Below, one piece after another: positions 9,773 to 17,943 of a DNA stretch of 64,000 nucleotides. How positions within the stretch are numbered: the stretch's first letter is position 1; every line of letters begins with the position of its first letter. This DNA comes from Algoriphagus sp. (GTDB lineage Bacteria > Bacteroidota > Bacteroidia > Cytophagales > Cyclobacteriaceae): NCBI GenBank assembly GCA_018336015.1, contig JAGXQZ010000060.1, positions 1 to 64,000 on the forward strand, given 5' to 3'. The notes under the pieces were generated by a model, which was not told the origin of the DNA, ran no database searches, and saw only the letters and a list, made by a program, of their open reading frames with translations. Made by a program: the position numbers and the translations under genes.

Positions 9773-10489
9773 TCAATACAGCATGATCCCTGCCTGAAGG
9801 GTGATCATTCCGGTTTGGGTCTTGCCGTTTTTGTAAGTGATAAACCCTTCCGAATCGACTGCGATACTTCCTTTCCTGACATAGGTTAGCCGATCGCCAT
9901 AGGCATAATTCAGCTTCAGGTAGAAGCTGTTTCCCACGTTTATTCCTCCTTTGTCGAGTTTTCGGGTAAAAAAACCGATACCCATTCCATACCCCAATCC
10001 TTCATAATTGGTGGAAAGTAGGCTTTCCAAGTATTCTTGATCAAGGAGCGTATCAATGATCGTGTTGTCAATTCTCGTTTTGGTATTCAGCAACTTCATG
10101 CCCACAAAACCATCCACAAAAGGCACGATTCCTTCTTCCCGCTGGGAAAGGAGTGCACGTACCACAGGCCCGAGTGTGATGTAGTTGTAGGAAGTTTTGA
10201 GTTGGGGGAGAAAGGTGCTTTCAGGGGTTTTCTCCGTGCCGAGGTGGAGGTAGTTGACTTCAATTCCGAGTAATACGGGTGAATAAGCTGCTTCTTTTTT
10301 GGGATTGAACAAGATACTGGTACCCAAACCCACTCCATTTCCACCAATTGAGTTTTGGATAGCTTGGCGAAACTCACCCATGGGAAAACCTAGGTTTCCA
10401 TAAAGGCTGACCTGTGCTTTTTCGGAGATTTGGGCGAAGGAGGGGGAGGATAGGAGGGTGACTAGAAGTACGAGAAGTCTTTTTTTCAT
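9773..10489 (-). CDS. Outer-membrane beta-barrel-like protein, function unknown
   Basis: The start at 10489 gives 238 residues with a clear signal peptide (MKKRLLVLLVTLLSSPSFA). The frame runs 12 codons further upstream, but those codons precede the signal peptide and are unlikely to be used. The mature protein has alternating hydrophobic and polar strands, Gly- and Tyr-rich segments (YGNLGFPMGEF, GLGYGMGIGFF) and a final strand ending in LY. This pattern is typical of small outer-membrane porin-like barrels of Bacteroidota. I do not recognise a specific family. It lies just downstream of the two-component pair on the same strand, with a 67-base gap, so it could be co-transcribed. Confidence 0.7.
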   Translation of the reverse strand: MKKRLLVLLVTLLSSPSFAQISEKAQVSLYGNLGFPMGEFRQAIQNSIGGNGVGLGTSILFNPKKEAAYSPVLLGIEVNYLHLGTEKTPESTFLPQLKTSYNYITLGPVVRALLSQREEGIVPFVDGFVGMKLLNTKTRIDNTIIDTLLDQEYLESLLSTNYEGLGYGMGIGFFTRKLDKGGINVGNSFYLKLNYAYGDRLTYVRKGSIAVDSEGFITYKNGKTQTGMITLQAGIMLY

Positions 10490-10556
10490 GCTGTGTAACT
10501 TACTTTTCCAAACACGTGCGCGCATCCCATTGAGTTTTATTAATCTAAAAAATCGT

Positions 10557-11909
10557 TTACCTAAAATTCAAACTAAATACCGTTCGTTTGTCGGGTTCTG
10601 AATCCACGGTCAGGCTGCCTCGGTGGAGGTTCATGATTTGCCGAGAAATCGCCAATCCGATTCCCGAACCGGTCTTTTTGGTGGTGTAGAAGGGTACAAA
10701 AATCCGTTCCAAAGCTTCCGGTACTATCCCCGGACCATTGTCCTCGATTTGGATGAGGCTGCCTAGGTCACCTTGACCGATGGCTCGGATGTGGATCTGT
10801 CGGTCTGCCTGATTCTGTAAGGATTCGATGGCGTTTTTGATCAGATTGATGAGAATCATCGTGATCTGATCAGGATCGCAGGCGATTTCGAGTTGGGGTG
10901 TACGAATGTCTTTTTGCAGCTCGATATTTTTGGATTTAAGATCCTCTTTCATCAGTTGGCAAACGTTTTCTAGAAGAGCTTCCACCGAGATCAATTCTTT
11001 TTTGGGTGCAGGGATATTCGTGTAATCCCGGTAGGCATTCACAAAGTTGACCAGTCCCTTGCTTCGGTTTGCAATCGTATCTAGTCCTTCTTGAATGTCC
11101 AGATAACCTTCCTTTTTGATCAAAGTCCCTTCTTGCTGTACGTAGCTGTCTTCATCCAAAATGGTTCGGAGCGATTCCACCAAGCTGGAGATTGGGGTGA
11201 TGGAGTTCATGATTTCATGGCGAAGGACCTTGGTGAGGTTTTGCCAGGCTTCCAGTTCGTTGGATTGGAGCTCGGGGTTGATGTTTTGAAAGGAGAGGAG
11301 TGTCCAGCTTTTGCCACCCATTTTCAGGGAGGTAGATTGGATGATGAGGTGGAGGGTTGGATTGACCTTGAAGGATATCCGCTGCCCGGGTTTGATTTCG
11401 AGGATTTCCAAGAGAAGCTTTTCAGAAAGTTTTGCCAGATCATGGATGCTTCTGAATTGGGGGATTTGGAGCAGGTGCTTGGCGGCATTGTTGATGACCC
11501 CGATTTTTCCATCTGTATTAAAAGAGACGATTCCAGTATTGATGTGCTGGATGATGACTTGGAGAAAAAGCATCTGCTCTTCCTTTTCGGCTCGTGTTTT
11601 CTTGAAGACCTCCATAACTTCGTTGAAAGCCTGATTGACTTCTCGGAATGAACCTCCCATTTTGCTGTCGGAGGTGAAAGAGGAAGAAAAATCAGTAAAT
11701 CGGATCGAATCCAGAAAGCGGGCCAGTTTGTGATTGATGGAGTTGACATAAAAGATCATTTCCCCTGCAAGAGCTAACACGCCGAGGCCAAGGATTATAG
11801 GCGCTAGGAGCATTCCTTTGGTCAAATACAGCCAAATCCCTGCAAAGATGCAGACGATAATCCCCAAGATTCGCAGGGTAATGCCTACCGAAAATCTCCT
11901 ATAAACCAT
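10557..11909 (-). CDS. NtrY-like sensor histidine kinase of the sigma-54 two-component system
   Basis: This 450-residue membrane kinase partners the NtrC-like activator whose 3' end it overlaps by 11 bases. Two membrane helices (about 10-30 and 33-55) form a short anchor with almost no periplasmic loop, so it probably senses a membrane or cytoplasmic signal. A PAS-like segment (about 105-215) leads to the dimerisation helix with LRHEIMNSITP, phospho-acceptor His231. The HATPase has N-box NLIKNAIESL, G1 EDNGPGIV and G2 GSGIGLAISRQI. Translational coupling to the activator gene implies one operon. The three tripartite enhancers in this window are its likely downstream targets. Confidence 0.93.
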   Translation of the reverse strand: MVYRRFSVGITLRILGIIVCIFAGIWLYLTKGMLLAPIILGLGVLALAGEMIFYVNSINHKLARFLDSIRFTDFSSSFTSDSKMGGSFREVNQAFNEVMEVFKKTRAEKEEQMLFLQVIIQHINTGIVSFNTDGKIGVINNAAKHLLQIPQFRSIHDLAKLSEKLLLEILEIKPGQRISFKVNPTLHLIIQSTSLKMGGKSWTLLSFQNINPELQSNELEAWQNLTKVLRHEIMNSITPISSLVESLRTILDEDSYVQQEGTLIKKEGYLDIQEGLDTIANRSKGLVNFVNAYRDYTNIPAPKKELISVEALLENVCQLMKEDLKSKNIELQKDIRTPQLEIACDPDQITMILINLIKNAIESLQNQADRQIHIRAIGQGDLGSLIQIEDNGPGIVPEALERIFVPFYTTKKTGSGIGLAISRQIMNLHRGSLTVDSEPDKRTVFSLNFR

Positions 11910-13287
11910 ATTTCTCCAGTCTTCGGTAGAGGGAGGAGCGAGTCAGTCCCAATTCTTCGGCAGCTCTCGTGATGTGTCCGTTATGCTTTTGCAGGGCCTT
12001 GCGGATGAGGATTCGTTCCACATCTTCGATGTTCAGGTGGTCTAGGCTCACATTTTCCTCTGATTTTTCTGCCTGTCCCATTTTTTGCAAAAACAAGTCT
12101 TCAGGTTGGAGGACGTTATGATTACTCATGATTACCGCCCGCTCGATGCTGTGCTGAAGCTCACGGATGTTTCCGGGCCAATGGTATTTAGTCATCCGCT
12201 TGATCAGAGGCTCAGAAGCTTTGCGGATGTCTTTGTTGTATTTTTTAGAATAGTAGCTGATAAAGTGATCTGCCAAAAGCGGGATGTCTTCCACTCTTTC
12301 CCGGAGAGGAGGCAGTGTGATTTCGATCGTGTTGATTCGGTAAAGGAGATCCTGCCGGAAGGAATTGTCATAGACCATGTTGTAGACAGGCATGTTGGTA
12401 GCAGAGATCAGCCGGATATCCACATCGGTTGACCTATTGGTCCCTACGCGGGTTACTTGGCGATTTTGAAGGGCCGCCAAAAGCTTCGACTGCATGTTGA
12501 TGGGCAAGTTGCCGATTTCGTCAAGGAAGAGAGTCCCCTTGTGAGCTTGTTCAAATCGGCCAGCCCGGTCTTCCTTGGCGTCGGTGAAAGCTCCTTTTTT
12601 GTGCCCAAAAAGCTCTGATTCGAATAGAGTCGTGGTAATCGCTCCCAAATCTACTCCTACAAAGGCCTCTCTCCGGCGCTTGGAATGTCGGTGAATTGCC
12701 CGGGCGACGAGTTCTTTTCCCGTTCCATTTTCTCCTAAAATCAACACATTGGCATCGGTCGCGGCTACCCGCTCGATGGTTTCAAAGACTTTTTGCATGG
12801 CCGGACTTTGACCGATGATGTCTTTAAACTTGTTGTCAATGTCCTGCTGAAGGGTTTGTTTTTGGTCTTTCAGCAAGTTGACTTCGAGCTTTTTCTGTCG
12901 GAGTTGAAGGGCGGAATTTAGGGTAGCAAGAAGGCGCTCATTTTCCCAGGGTTTAAGGACAAAGTCAGTAGCTCCTTCTTTGATGGCTTTTACTGCCAGA
13001 TTCACATCTCCATATGCGGTGATCAAGACAACTACTGCCGAGGGATCGAGTTCCAATATTCGATCCAACCAATAAAAACCCTCTTGACCCGAGCTTACAT
13101 CTTTAGTGAAGTTCATGTCGAGCAGAATGACATCGTAGCTTTCGTTGTGGGTGAGGATAGGAAGTAGGTCAGGATTGGTTTCCGTATCCACTTGGGCGAA
13201 GTGCCTTTTCAGAAAAATCTTGGCTGCTTTTAGCAGGTCCTCGTTGTCATCGACGATGAGGATTTTTCCAATTCGTTGCTCGTTCAT
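11899..13287 (-). CDS. NtrC-family sigma-54-dependent response regulator
   Basis: This 462-residue activator has a receiver domain (about 7-125, acceptor Asp57 in LLDMNF). The AAA+ domain has Walker A GENGTGKE (185-192), Walker B LFLDEIGN (253-260) and the sigma-54 contact loop GAFTDA (232-237, in place of the commoner GAFTGA). A C-terminal Fis-type helix-turn-helix reads ITRAAEELGLTRSSLYRRL. It is expected to bind upstream palindromic enhancers and open sigma-54 promoters. The gene is divergent from the membrane-fusion protein gene at 13605. The shared 317-base region carries an enhancer-like site at 13468-13493, followed by a -24-like element facing the export genes. Confidence 0.95.
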   Translation of the reverse strand: MNEQRIGKILIVDDNEDLLKAAKIFLKRHFAQVDTETNPDLLPILTHNESYDVILLDMNFTKDVSSGQEGFYWLDRILELDPSAVVVLITAYGDVNLAVKAIKEGATDFVLKPWENERLLATLNSALQLRQKKLEVNLLKDQKQTLQQDIDNKFKDIIGQSPAMQKVFETIERVAATDANVLILGENGTGKELVARAIHRHSKRRREAFVGVDLGAITTTLFESELFGHKKGAFTDAKEDRAGRFEQAHKGTLFLDEIGNLPINMQSKLLAALQNRQVTRVGTNRSTDVDIRLISATNMPVYNMVYDNSFRQDLLYRINTIEITLPPLRERVEDIPLLADHFISYYSKKYNKDIRKASEPLIKRMTKYHWPGNIRELQHSIERAVIMSNHNVLQPEDLFLQKMGQAEKSEENVSLDHLNIEDVERILIRKALQKHNGHITRAAEELGLTRSSLYRRLEKYGL

Positions 13288-13467
13288 TCGGTAGAAAATT
13301 TAAAATGCCAGAATAGTAGGTCGTCTATTGTGATTCCAAAAGTTTGCCGAAGTGCATTTTTGAAAATTATTTCTCGAAAAGGTTCGAATTCGGGCGAAAA
13401 TGGCCGTTTTTAAGTCTCTTTAATTTTATAAAAAGGTACTAGTAAAAAATCGAAACTGGTGCACTTT

Positions 13468-13493
13468 TGTGCGCTGGCGGACGAAATTGTTCG
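13468..13493 (+). promoter_or_regulatory. Enhancer-like site A (tripartite TGTTCG repeat)
   Basis: Three six-base half-sites are separated by four bases each: TGTGCG-CTGG-CGGACG-AAAT-TGTTCG. The alternating orientation and 10-base phasing match sites B (17796-17821) and C (26428-26453). The site lies 62 bases upstream of a TGGCAC element. I infer that it binds the adjacent NtrC-like regulator. Confidence 0.7.
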
Positions 13494-13554
13494 AGAAGCG
13501 AAACCAGCTCTTTTTCCAAAACCATTCTCAGTGCTTTTTAGGCCCTTTTTTCCA

Positions 13555-13571
13555 TGGCACATCCTTTGGCA
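13555..13571 (+). promoter_or_regulatory. Candidate sigma-54 promoter A for the membrane-fusion protein operon
   Basis: TGGCAC (13555-13560), five bases and TTGGCA match the sigma-54 pattern TGGCAC-N5-TTGC well at -24. They match less well at -12, where the GC is shifted by one base. The ATG of the membrane-fusion protein lies 34 bases further on. Confidence 0.6.
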
Positions 13572-13604
13572 TACAGGTGATACTGCCAAACGGCGGATCA
13601 AGAC

Positions 13605-14855
13605 ATGGATAAGAAAATAGAAAAGAAAACCTGGACACCCCGAAAGATTGTCGCTCTAGTTTTGGGCCCTGTTTTGATGGGGGGGATAATTTACCAAATC
13701 GTCTTTGCAGACCATCGCTCCACGATGAAGGTGGAAAAGGATCGATTGACCATCGGCACGGTCATTATGGGTGAGTTTACAGATTACATTTTGGTCTCAG
13801 GACAGATCGAACCTGCCCGTACCGTGTATCTGGATGCCATCGAAGGTGGCGTGGTCAATCAAGTAATCCGAGAATCCGGAGCCTTGGTCAAAAAAGGAGA
13901 TACCATTCTGATCCTTAATAATTCCAACCTACAGCTTGATGTGATGCAGCGGGAGACCATGCTCTATGAGCAGATCAACAACCTCCGGCAAACCCGCCTC
14001 CTTTTGGATCAAAACGACCTCAATCAACAAGGACAGCTGGCAGAGATTGATTACCAGATTAGCCTGCTCGAACCCCAATACAGGCGATTTAAAGAGCTTC
14101 ACGGCAAAAAACTCGTCTCAGACCGTGAATTTGAAGAGATCAAAGAGCAATACGAGTACAATGTAAAGCGACGAAAACTCACCTACGCTTCGTATAAAAA
14201 CGACTCCATCGCTCGTTCCATCCAACTCAAGCAACTCCGACTTTCTGAAAACCGAATGAATGCTTCCCTCACCGGAGTGGGCAATATCTTGGATAATCTG
14301 GTCATCACCTCACCGATTGCCGGTCAGCTGGCTACGCCTCAGCAACTGGAGATTGGTCAGGCCATCAACCCTGGACAGCGCTATGGTCAGGTAGATATTT
14401 TGGATGAGTTTAAGGTACGTGTAGCGATCGATGAGCTTTACCTACCTCGGATTGCTCAGGGATTGAGGGGAAAGTTTACCCTCAGTGGACAGGAATACGA
14501 GCTGGAGATTTCCAAAATCTATCCCACCATCACCAATGGTCGCTTCGAAGTCGACATGGTATTTACAGGCACTGCTCCAGAAGGAATTCGAAGAGGTCAG
14601 AGTGTACGCATCCGGCTCGAACTCGGCCAAAGTGAGCAGAGCTTGCTCTTGCCTGCAGGTGGATTCTTCAAAGACACCGGAGGCAATTGGGTCTATGTAT
14701 TCAATGCTGCCGGTAATGCCGAGAAACGAACCATTCGCTTCGGAAGAAAAAATCCTGAGTTCTATGAAGTCTTGGAAGGCCTGGTCGAAGGTGAAAAAGT
14801 CATCATCAGTGGCTACGAGAATTATGGAGCGAATGAAGTGCTGGAGGTGAAGTAG
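13605..14855 (+). CDS. HlyD/MacA-type periplasmic membrane-fusion protein
   Basis: This 416-residue adaptor is anchored by one N-terminal helix (about 14-31) and should bridge an inner-membrane MacB-type ABC exporter to a TolC-like outer-membrane channel. A beta-barrel/lipoyl half (about 50-110, with GGVVNQVIRESGALVKKGD) is followed by a long coiled-coil hairpin (about 110-225). The second lipoyl half contains ITSPIAGQL, and a C-terminal barrel domain ends the protein. It is the first gene after promoter A. Its natural partner ATPase starts at 15650, but about 790 bases holding a repeat-flanked four-helix-bundle gene now separate them. The inner-membrane permeases of the module are probably those at 17944 and 20541. 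Confidence 0.93.
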   Translation: MDKKIEKKTWTPRKIVALVLGPVLMGGIIYQIVFADHRSTMKVEKDRLTIGTVIMGEFTDYILVSGQIEPARTVYLDAIEGGVVNQVIRESGALVKKGDTILILNNSNLQLDVMQRETMLYEQINNLRQTRLLLDQNDLNQQGQLAEIDYQISLLEPQYRRFKELHGKKLVSDREFEEIKEQYEYNVKRRKLTYASYKNDSIARSIQLKQLRLSENRMNASLTGVGNILDNLVITSPIAGQLATPQQLEIGQAINPGQRYGQVDILDEFKVRVAIDELYLPRIAQGLRGKFTLSGQEYELEISKIYPTITNGRFEVDMVFTGTAPEGIRRGQSVRIRLELGQSEQSLLLPAGGFFKDTGGNWVYVFNAAGNAEKRTIRFGRKNPEFYEVLEGLVEGEKVIISGYENYGANEVLEVK

Positions 14856-14865
14856 GGGAGTCGGA

Positions 14866-14935
14866 AGAAGGAAGACCGAAGACGGAAGTGGGGAGACCGA
14901 AGACGGAAGACCGAAGTGGGGAGATCGAAGACCGA
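14866..14935. repeat. Left GACCGAAGACGGAAG repeat cluster flanking the four-helix-bundle gene
   Basis: This purine-rich stretch consists of imperfect copies of GACCGAAGACGGAAG and GGGAGACCGAAG. It is the reverse complement of the CTTCCGTCTTCGGTC units on the other side of the small gene (15444-15625). The two clusters could pair with each other in DNA or RNA. Confidence 0.8.
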
Positions 14936-15073
14936 AGTAGGAAAAACGACAGAGCAGGTGAGGCTGGAGAAGGATAAAGGCATTCTGGAAGTAATGAAAA
15001 ATAGGTTCATTTATATACTTGACTTTTGTGAGTAATTTTAATGTTAAGTTCTGATAATCAAAATAATAAACCG

Positions 15074-15427
15074 ATGAACTTTAAATTTGAAAAACTTTTA
15101 ATATGGCAAAAAGCCATGGATTTGGCAGAGGAAATCCATGAGCTTTCTAAAAAAATTCCTAAAGAGGAACTGTACAATCTTACCAGCCAAATTAATCGAG
15201 CAGCAGATTCTATTGCTCTAAATATTGCTGAAGGCTCCATTTCTCAGACTAATCCTGAGCAGCATCGCTTTCTAGGTTATTCAATTAGATCCATAGCAGA
15301 GGTGGTCACCTGTTTGCATAAAGCAAAGAGAAGAAAATATATCTCGACTGATGAATTTGAAAAGAACTATAGGGATTGTTTTGATCTGATGAATATGACC
15401 ATTGGGTTTAAGAATAATATTAAATGA
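15074..15427 (+). CDS. Four-helix-bundle protein of the S23/Avd-like family
   Basis: The protein is 117 residues from the ATG at 15074. An ATG 11 codons upstream adds residues not typical of the family. Recognisable family motifs are FEKLLIWQKAMDLAEEI, the RAADSIALNIAEG turn, and GYSIRSIAEVVTCLHKAKR. These small basic four-helix bundles were first seen inside 23S rRNA intervening sequences and are related to the Avd accessory protein of diversity-generating retroelements. Their cellular role is unsettled. The gene splits the export operon between the membrane-fusion protein and ATPase genes. It is flanked by inverted repeat clusters, so it looks like an inserted cassette. No reverse transcriptase or variable repeat is nearby. 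Confidence 0.9.
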   Translation: MNFKFEKLLIWQKAMDLAEEIHELSKKIPKEELYNLTSQINRAADSIALNIAEGSISQTNPEQHRFLGYSIRSIAEVVTCLHKAKRRKYISTDEFEKNYRDCFDLMNMTIGFKNNIK

Positions 15428-15443
15428 CTCTGTTTTCAAAACG

Positions 15444-15625
15444 CTTCGATCTCCCGTCTTCAAGCTCAAAACAAATTGATGGAGTCCGGATACTTCGGTC
15501 TTCCGTCTTCAAGCTCAAAACAAATCGATGGAGTCTGGATATTTCGGTCTCCCGTCTTCAAGTTCAAAACAAATCTATGGAGTCCGGATACTTCGGTCTT
15601 CGGTCTCCCGTCTTCGGTCTTTCAA
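15444..15625. repeat. 49-bp tandem repeat, three full units plus a partial
   Basis: Units start at 15444, 15493, 15542 and 15591, an exact 49-base period. Each begins with CTTCGGTCTTCCGTCTTC or a near copy and continues with AAGCTCAAAACAAAT and GATGGAGTCCGGATA. The fourth is only the first part plus another CCCGTCTTCGGTC. There are no unique spacers. The first segment of each unit is the inverted counterpart of the repeats at 14866-14935. Confidence 0.92.
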
Positions 15626-15649
15626 ATAAATCTTTAACACTATTAATAC

Positions 15650-16348
15650 ATGCTCAACATCATCAAAACAGTCAATCTCCGCAAGCTATATACCACGGAG
15701 GAAGTCGAAACTACCGCTCTTGACGGGATTCAGGTCGAGATCAAAAAGGGTGAATTTGTCGCCATCATGGGCCCTTCTGGCTGCGGCAAATCAACTTTAC
15801 TCAATATCATCGGCTTGTTGGACAATCCCGATAGTGGTCAATATTATTTTTTAGACCATGAGGTCGCCGGCTATTCTGAGCGTCAGCGGTCCACGTTACG
15901 AAAAGGAAACATTGGCTTTGTCTTTCAGAGTTTTAATCTCATTGATGAACTCACCGTTTTCGAAAATGTAGAACTGCCACTGCTTTACCTGAAGACTCCA
16001 GCGGATGAGCGCAAAAAGCGAGTGGAAGAGGTACTGACACGAATGAACATTATGCACCGTCGAAACCACTTTCCTCAGCAACTCTCAGGTGGTCAACAGC
16101 AGCGTGTGGCGATTGCCAGAGCGATCGTTGCCAAACCTTCCGTGATCCTCGCCGACGAACCTACCGGTAACCTCGACTCCACCAACGGAGAGGAAGTAAT
16201 GCGTCTTTTGGAGGAATTGAATAACGAAGGCACCACCATCGTAATGGTGACCCACTCTGCCCATGATGCCAACTATGCGCACCGCATCATCAACCTCTTT
16301 GATGGTAAAGTCGTGACAGAGAATATCCGGGAGCAGTTTAATGTTTGA
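15650..16348 (+). CDS. MacB/LolD-type ABC transporter ATP-binding protein
   Basis: This 232-residue stand-alone ATPase is expected to energise FtsX-like permeases of the exporter in this region. It has Walker A GPSGCGKST, Q-loop VFQSFNLIDELTVFENV, signature LSGGQQQR, Walker B VILADEPTGNLDS and the switch His in VMVTHSAHD. All catalytic residues are present. It follows the repeat cluster at 15444-15625 by about 25 bases. Transcription may run through from promoter A or start in the inserted region. The next gene on the strand begins 625 bases later. Confidence 0.94.
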   Translation: MLNIIKTVNLRKLYTTEEVETTALDGIQVEIKKGEFVAIMGPSGCGKSTLLNIIGLLDNPDSGQYYFLDHEVAGYSERQRSTLRKGNIGFVFQSFNLIDELTVFENVELPLLYLKTPADERKKRVEEVLTRMNIMHRRNHFPQQLSGGQQQRVAIARAIVAKPSVILADEPTGNLDSTNGEEVMRLLEELNNEGTTIVMVTHSAHDANYAHRIINLFDGKVVTENIREQFNV

Positions 16349-16379
16349 GGATAGGGAGTATGGAGGCTAGGAAGTCATT

Positions 16380-16740
16380 TTTCTTCTGAATTCCCACTTC
16401 TTTTTCCGGTTTCAGCTTTTGTTTTTAAAGTTGCCCGAAATGCTCCCATGCTATTCATTAATGTATATACTTGGGAATAAAAGTTGGAAAATTCAGTATC
16501 TGACAGATACGTTCTTCTTTTGGCTTTTTGTAAGCAGTTGACCACTTCGGAGAGAGACCTTAACGAATAACCAATGAATTTTCAGAATTCCTTAGCTGAC
16601 TGACCTGTGGAGCCTTCGGCAATATTCGATGCGATTGAATCAGGCGCTTTACGAGTTTGAGAAATCAAATTGTATTTCTCATCGGTCGGGAATTTGGCTG
16701 CACGATTTGGCAAAATTTCAAAATCTGTAATTGAAACGTC
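16380..16740 (-). pseudogene. Decayed copy of a four-helix-bundle (S23/Avd-like) gene
   Basis: The minus-strand translation still reads EKYNLISQTRKAPDSIASNIAEG, then GYSLRSLSEVVNCLQKAKRRTYL. It aligns along its length with the intact gene at 15074-15427. A TGA at 16582-16584 interrupts the frame. The first helix, with the usual WQKA motif, is missing or degraded. This is a dead relative rather than a fresh copy, because many substitutions separate the two. It occupies most of the 624-base gap between the ATPase and the DUF2807 gene, and I see nothing else there. Confidence 0.82.
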
Positions 16741-16972
16741 TCTCTGATTTTTGGGAGACTTTTTTTTGAACTCAATGCAACCAATTATTTCTCTAGATCA
16801 TCTTCTGATTGATGTTTGCTAGGTAAGCTATTAGATGTTTGTTCGCATGCGACCAATTTTTAGGTTTTTCGGACAGGCGACTTTGGACAAATATCAATTT
16901 AGCGTATTCAGATACTATTTTCCAACTGGCACCATTCGTGAAAAATCAATACTAACCTAAATTCAACTAATT

Positions 16973-17665
16973 ATGAAAAGAACACTAATCCTCTTGACTC
17001 TCCTGCTCTTTATGGCAGTTGTAGTAACCGCTCAAGCTCAAAAATCCGAAACCCGCACGCCAGGCTCCTTCTCCAAAGTGGAGACAGGCGGCAGTTGGGA
17101 TGTGATCATCACCAAAGGCAGCAAAGACGAGATCAAATTGGAGTCTTCCTCTTTGGATTTGTCAAAAGTGATCACTGAAGTCCGTGGTGGGAAACTTGAA
17201 ATCAAGCTCGAAAAGGGCAACTACCGTAATGTAGATCTCAGTGTATTCATTACAGTCAGAGAACTTGAATCTGTGGGCGTATCCGGATCTGGAAATGTCA
17301 AACTGATGTCTGATTTTGGAGCGAGGGAGTTTGCTCTTGGTTCTTCTGGTTCGGGGGTGATCGAAACCCAACAAATCAAAGCCGAGCGATTGGCTGTTGG
17401 AATGAGTGGTTCGGGTGAAATCCGTGTTGGAGGAGGTCGGGTAGAGGAGCTGACTATTGGGCAGTCTGGTTCGGGAGATTTTGAAGGAATGGACCTGGTG
17501 GCTCAATCTGTGAAAATCGGAAAATCCGGTTCTGGCGAAACTTCCATTACGGTAGAGCAAAGCCTGACTGTAGGCTCATCTGGTTCGGGGAATGTGTATT
17601 ACCGAGGAAATCCAACCGATAAAAGCATAGCAAGCAGTGGTTCTTCCAGCGTGATCAAAAAGTAA
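16973..17665 (+). CDS. Secreted DUF2807 (GIN domain) repeat protein
   Basis: This 230-residue protein has a signal peptide ending near AQAQ (about residue 22). The rest is a parallel beta-helix of the DUF2807 or adhesin-head type. Short rungs each carry an SGSG turn at about 20-residue spacing, seen six times between 85 and 215. Such proteins sit on the surface or in the periplasm of Bacteroidota, often beside MacB-type exporters, and their role is not established. A strong terminator follows at 17699, so it is separated from the permease genes downstream. Confidence 0.88.
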   Translation: MKRTLILLTLLLFMAVVVTAQAQKSETRTPGSFSKVETGGSWDVIITKGSKDEIKLESSSLDLSKVITEVRGGKLEIKLEKGNYRNVDLSVFITVRELESVGVSGSGNVKLMSDFGAREFALGSSGSGVIETQQIKAERLAVGMSGSGEIRVGGGRVEELTIGQSGSGDFEGMDLVAQSVKIGKSGSGETSITVEQSLTVGSSGSGNVYYRGNPTDKSIASSGSSSVIKK

Positions 17666-17698
17666 ATGAAAATCTAGTTTAGTCAAGTTGATTACCAG

Positions 17699-17725
17699 CC
17701 GGCACCTCAAGTGCCGGTTTTTTTT
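17699..17725 (+). terminator. Intrinsic terminator after the DUF2807 gene
   Basis: CCGGCAC (17699-17705) pairs with GTGCCGG (17711-17717) around CTCAA and is followed by eight T. Confidence 0.93.
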
Positions 17726-17795
17726 ATTTCGATCATGTATGCCGAGGGTTAATCAACCGGAAGTGCGGAAGCTAATCTTCTGCGGAAACTGTTCT

Positions 17796-17821
17796 CGACC
17801 GCAAGCGGACAAAATTGTTCG
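17796..17821 (+). promoter_or_regulatory. Enhancer-like site B upstream of the FtsX permeases
   Basis: CGACCG-CAAG-CGGACA-AAAT-TGTTCG aligns with sites A and C. The first half-site is poor (three of six matches), but the second and third are good. It ends 61 bases before the TGGCAC element at 17882. Confidence 0.65.
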
Positions 17822-17843
17822 TGTTGCGTCTGCTGAAATTCTT

Positions 17844-17877
17844 AAAAAGCCTTTTTTGATCCAGTTGGAGGCTTTTT
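17844..17877 (+). terminator. Terminator-like hairpin between enhancer B and its promoter
   Basis: AAAAAGCCT (17844-17852) pairs with AGGCTTTTT (17869-17877) around a 16-base loop and ends five bases before the -24-like element. No gene ends just upstream, and the previous gene already has a terminator at 17699. It may insulate the promoter from read-through. Confidence 0.5.
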
Positions 17878-17881
17878 GTAT

Positions 17882-17898
17882 TGGCACAAAAGTGGAAC
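17882..17898 (+). promoter_or_regulatory. Candidate sigma-54 promoter B
   Basis: TGGCAC, five bases and TGGAAC. The -24 half is perfect, while the -12 half keeps only T and G of TTGC. The permease ATG follows 46 bases later. Confidence 0.5.
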
Positions 17899-17943
17899 TA
17901 TCCCGTTCAGCGAATTTACTGAACCTACTGATAATTATCTGAC

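Noticed and set aside
11091..11651. 186-codon plus-strand frame
   Set aside because: It is a shadow of the NtrY-like kinase gene.
14866..15427. Diversity-generating retroelement, suggested by the Avd-like protein
   Set aside because: No reverse transcriptase, template repeat or C-type-lectin target gene is visible in the window.
15444..15625. Possible CRISPR array because of regular 49-base spacing
   Set aside because: The whole unit is repeated with no unique spacer between copies, and no cas1/cas2 gene is near.
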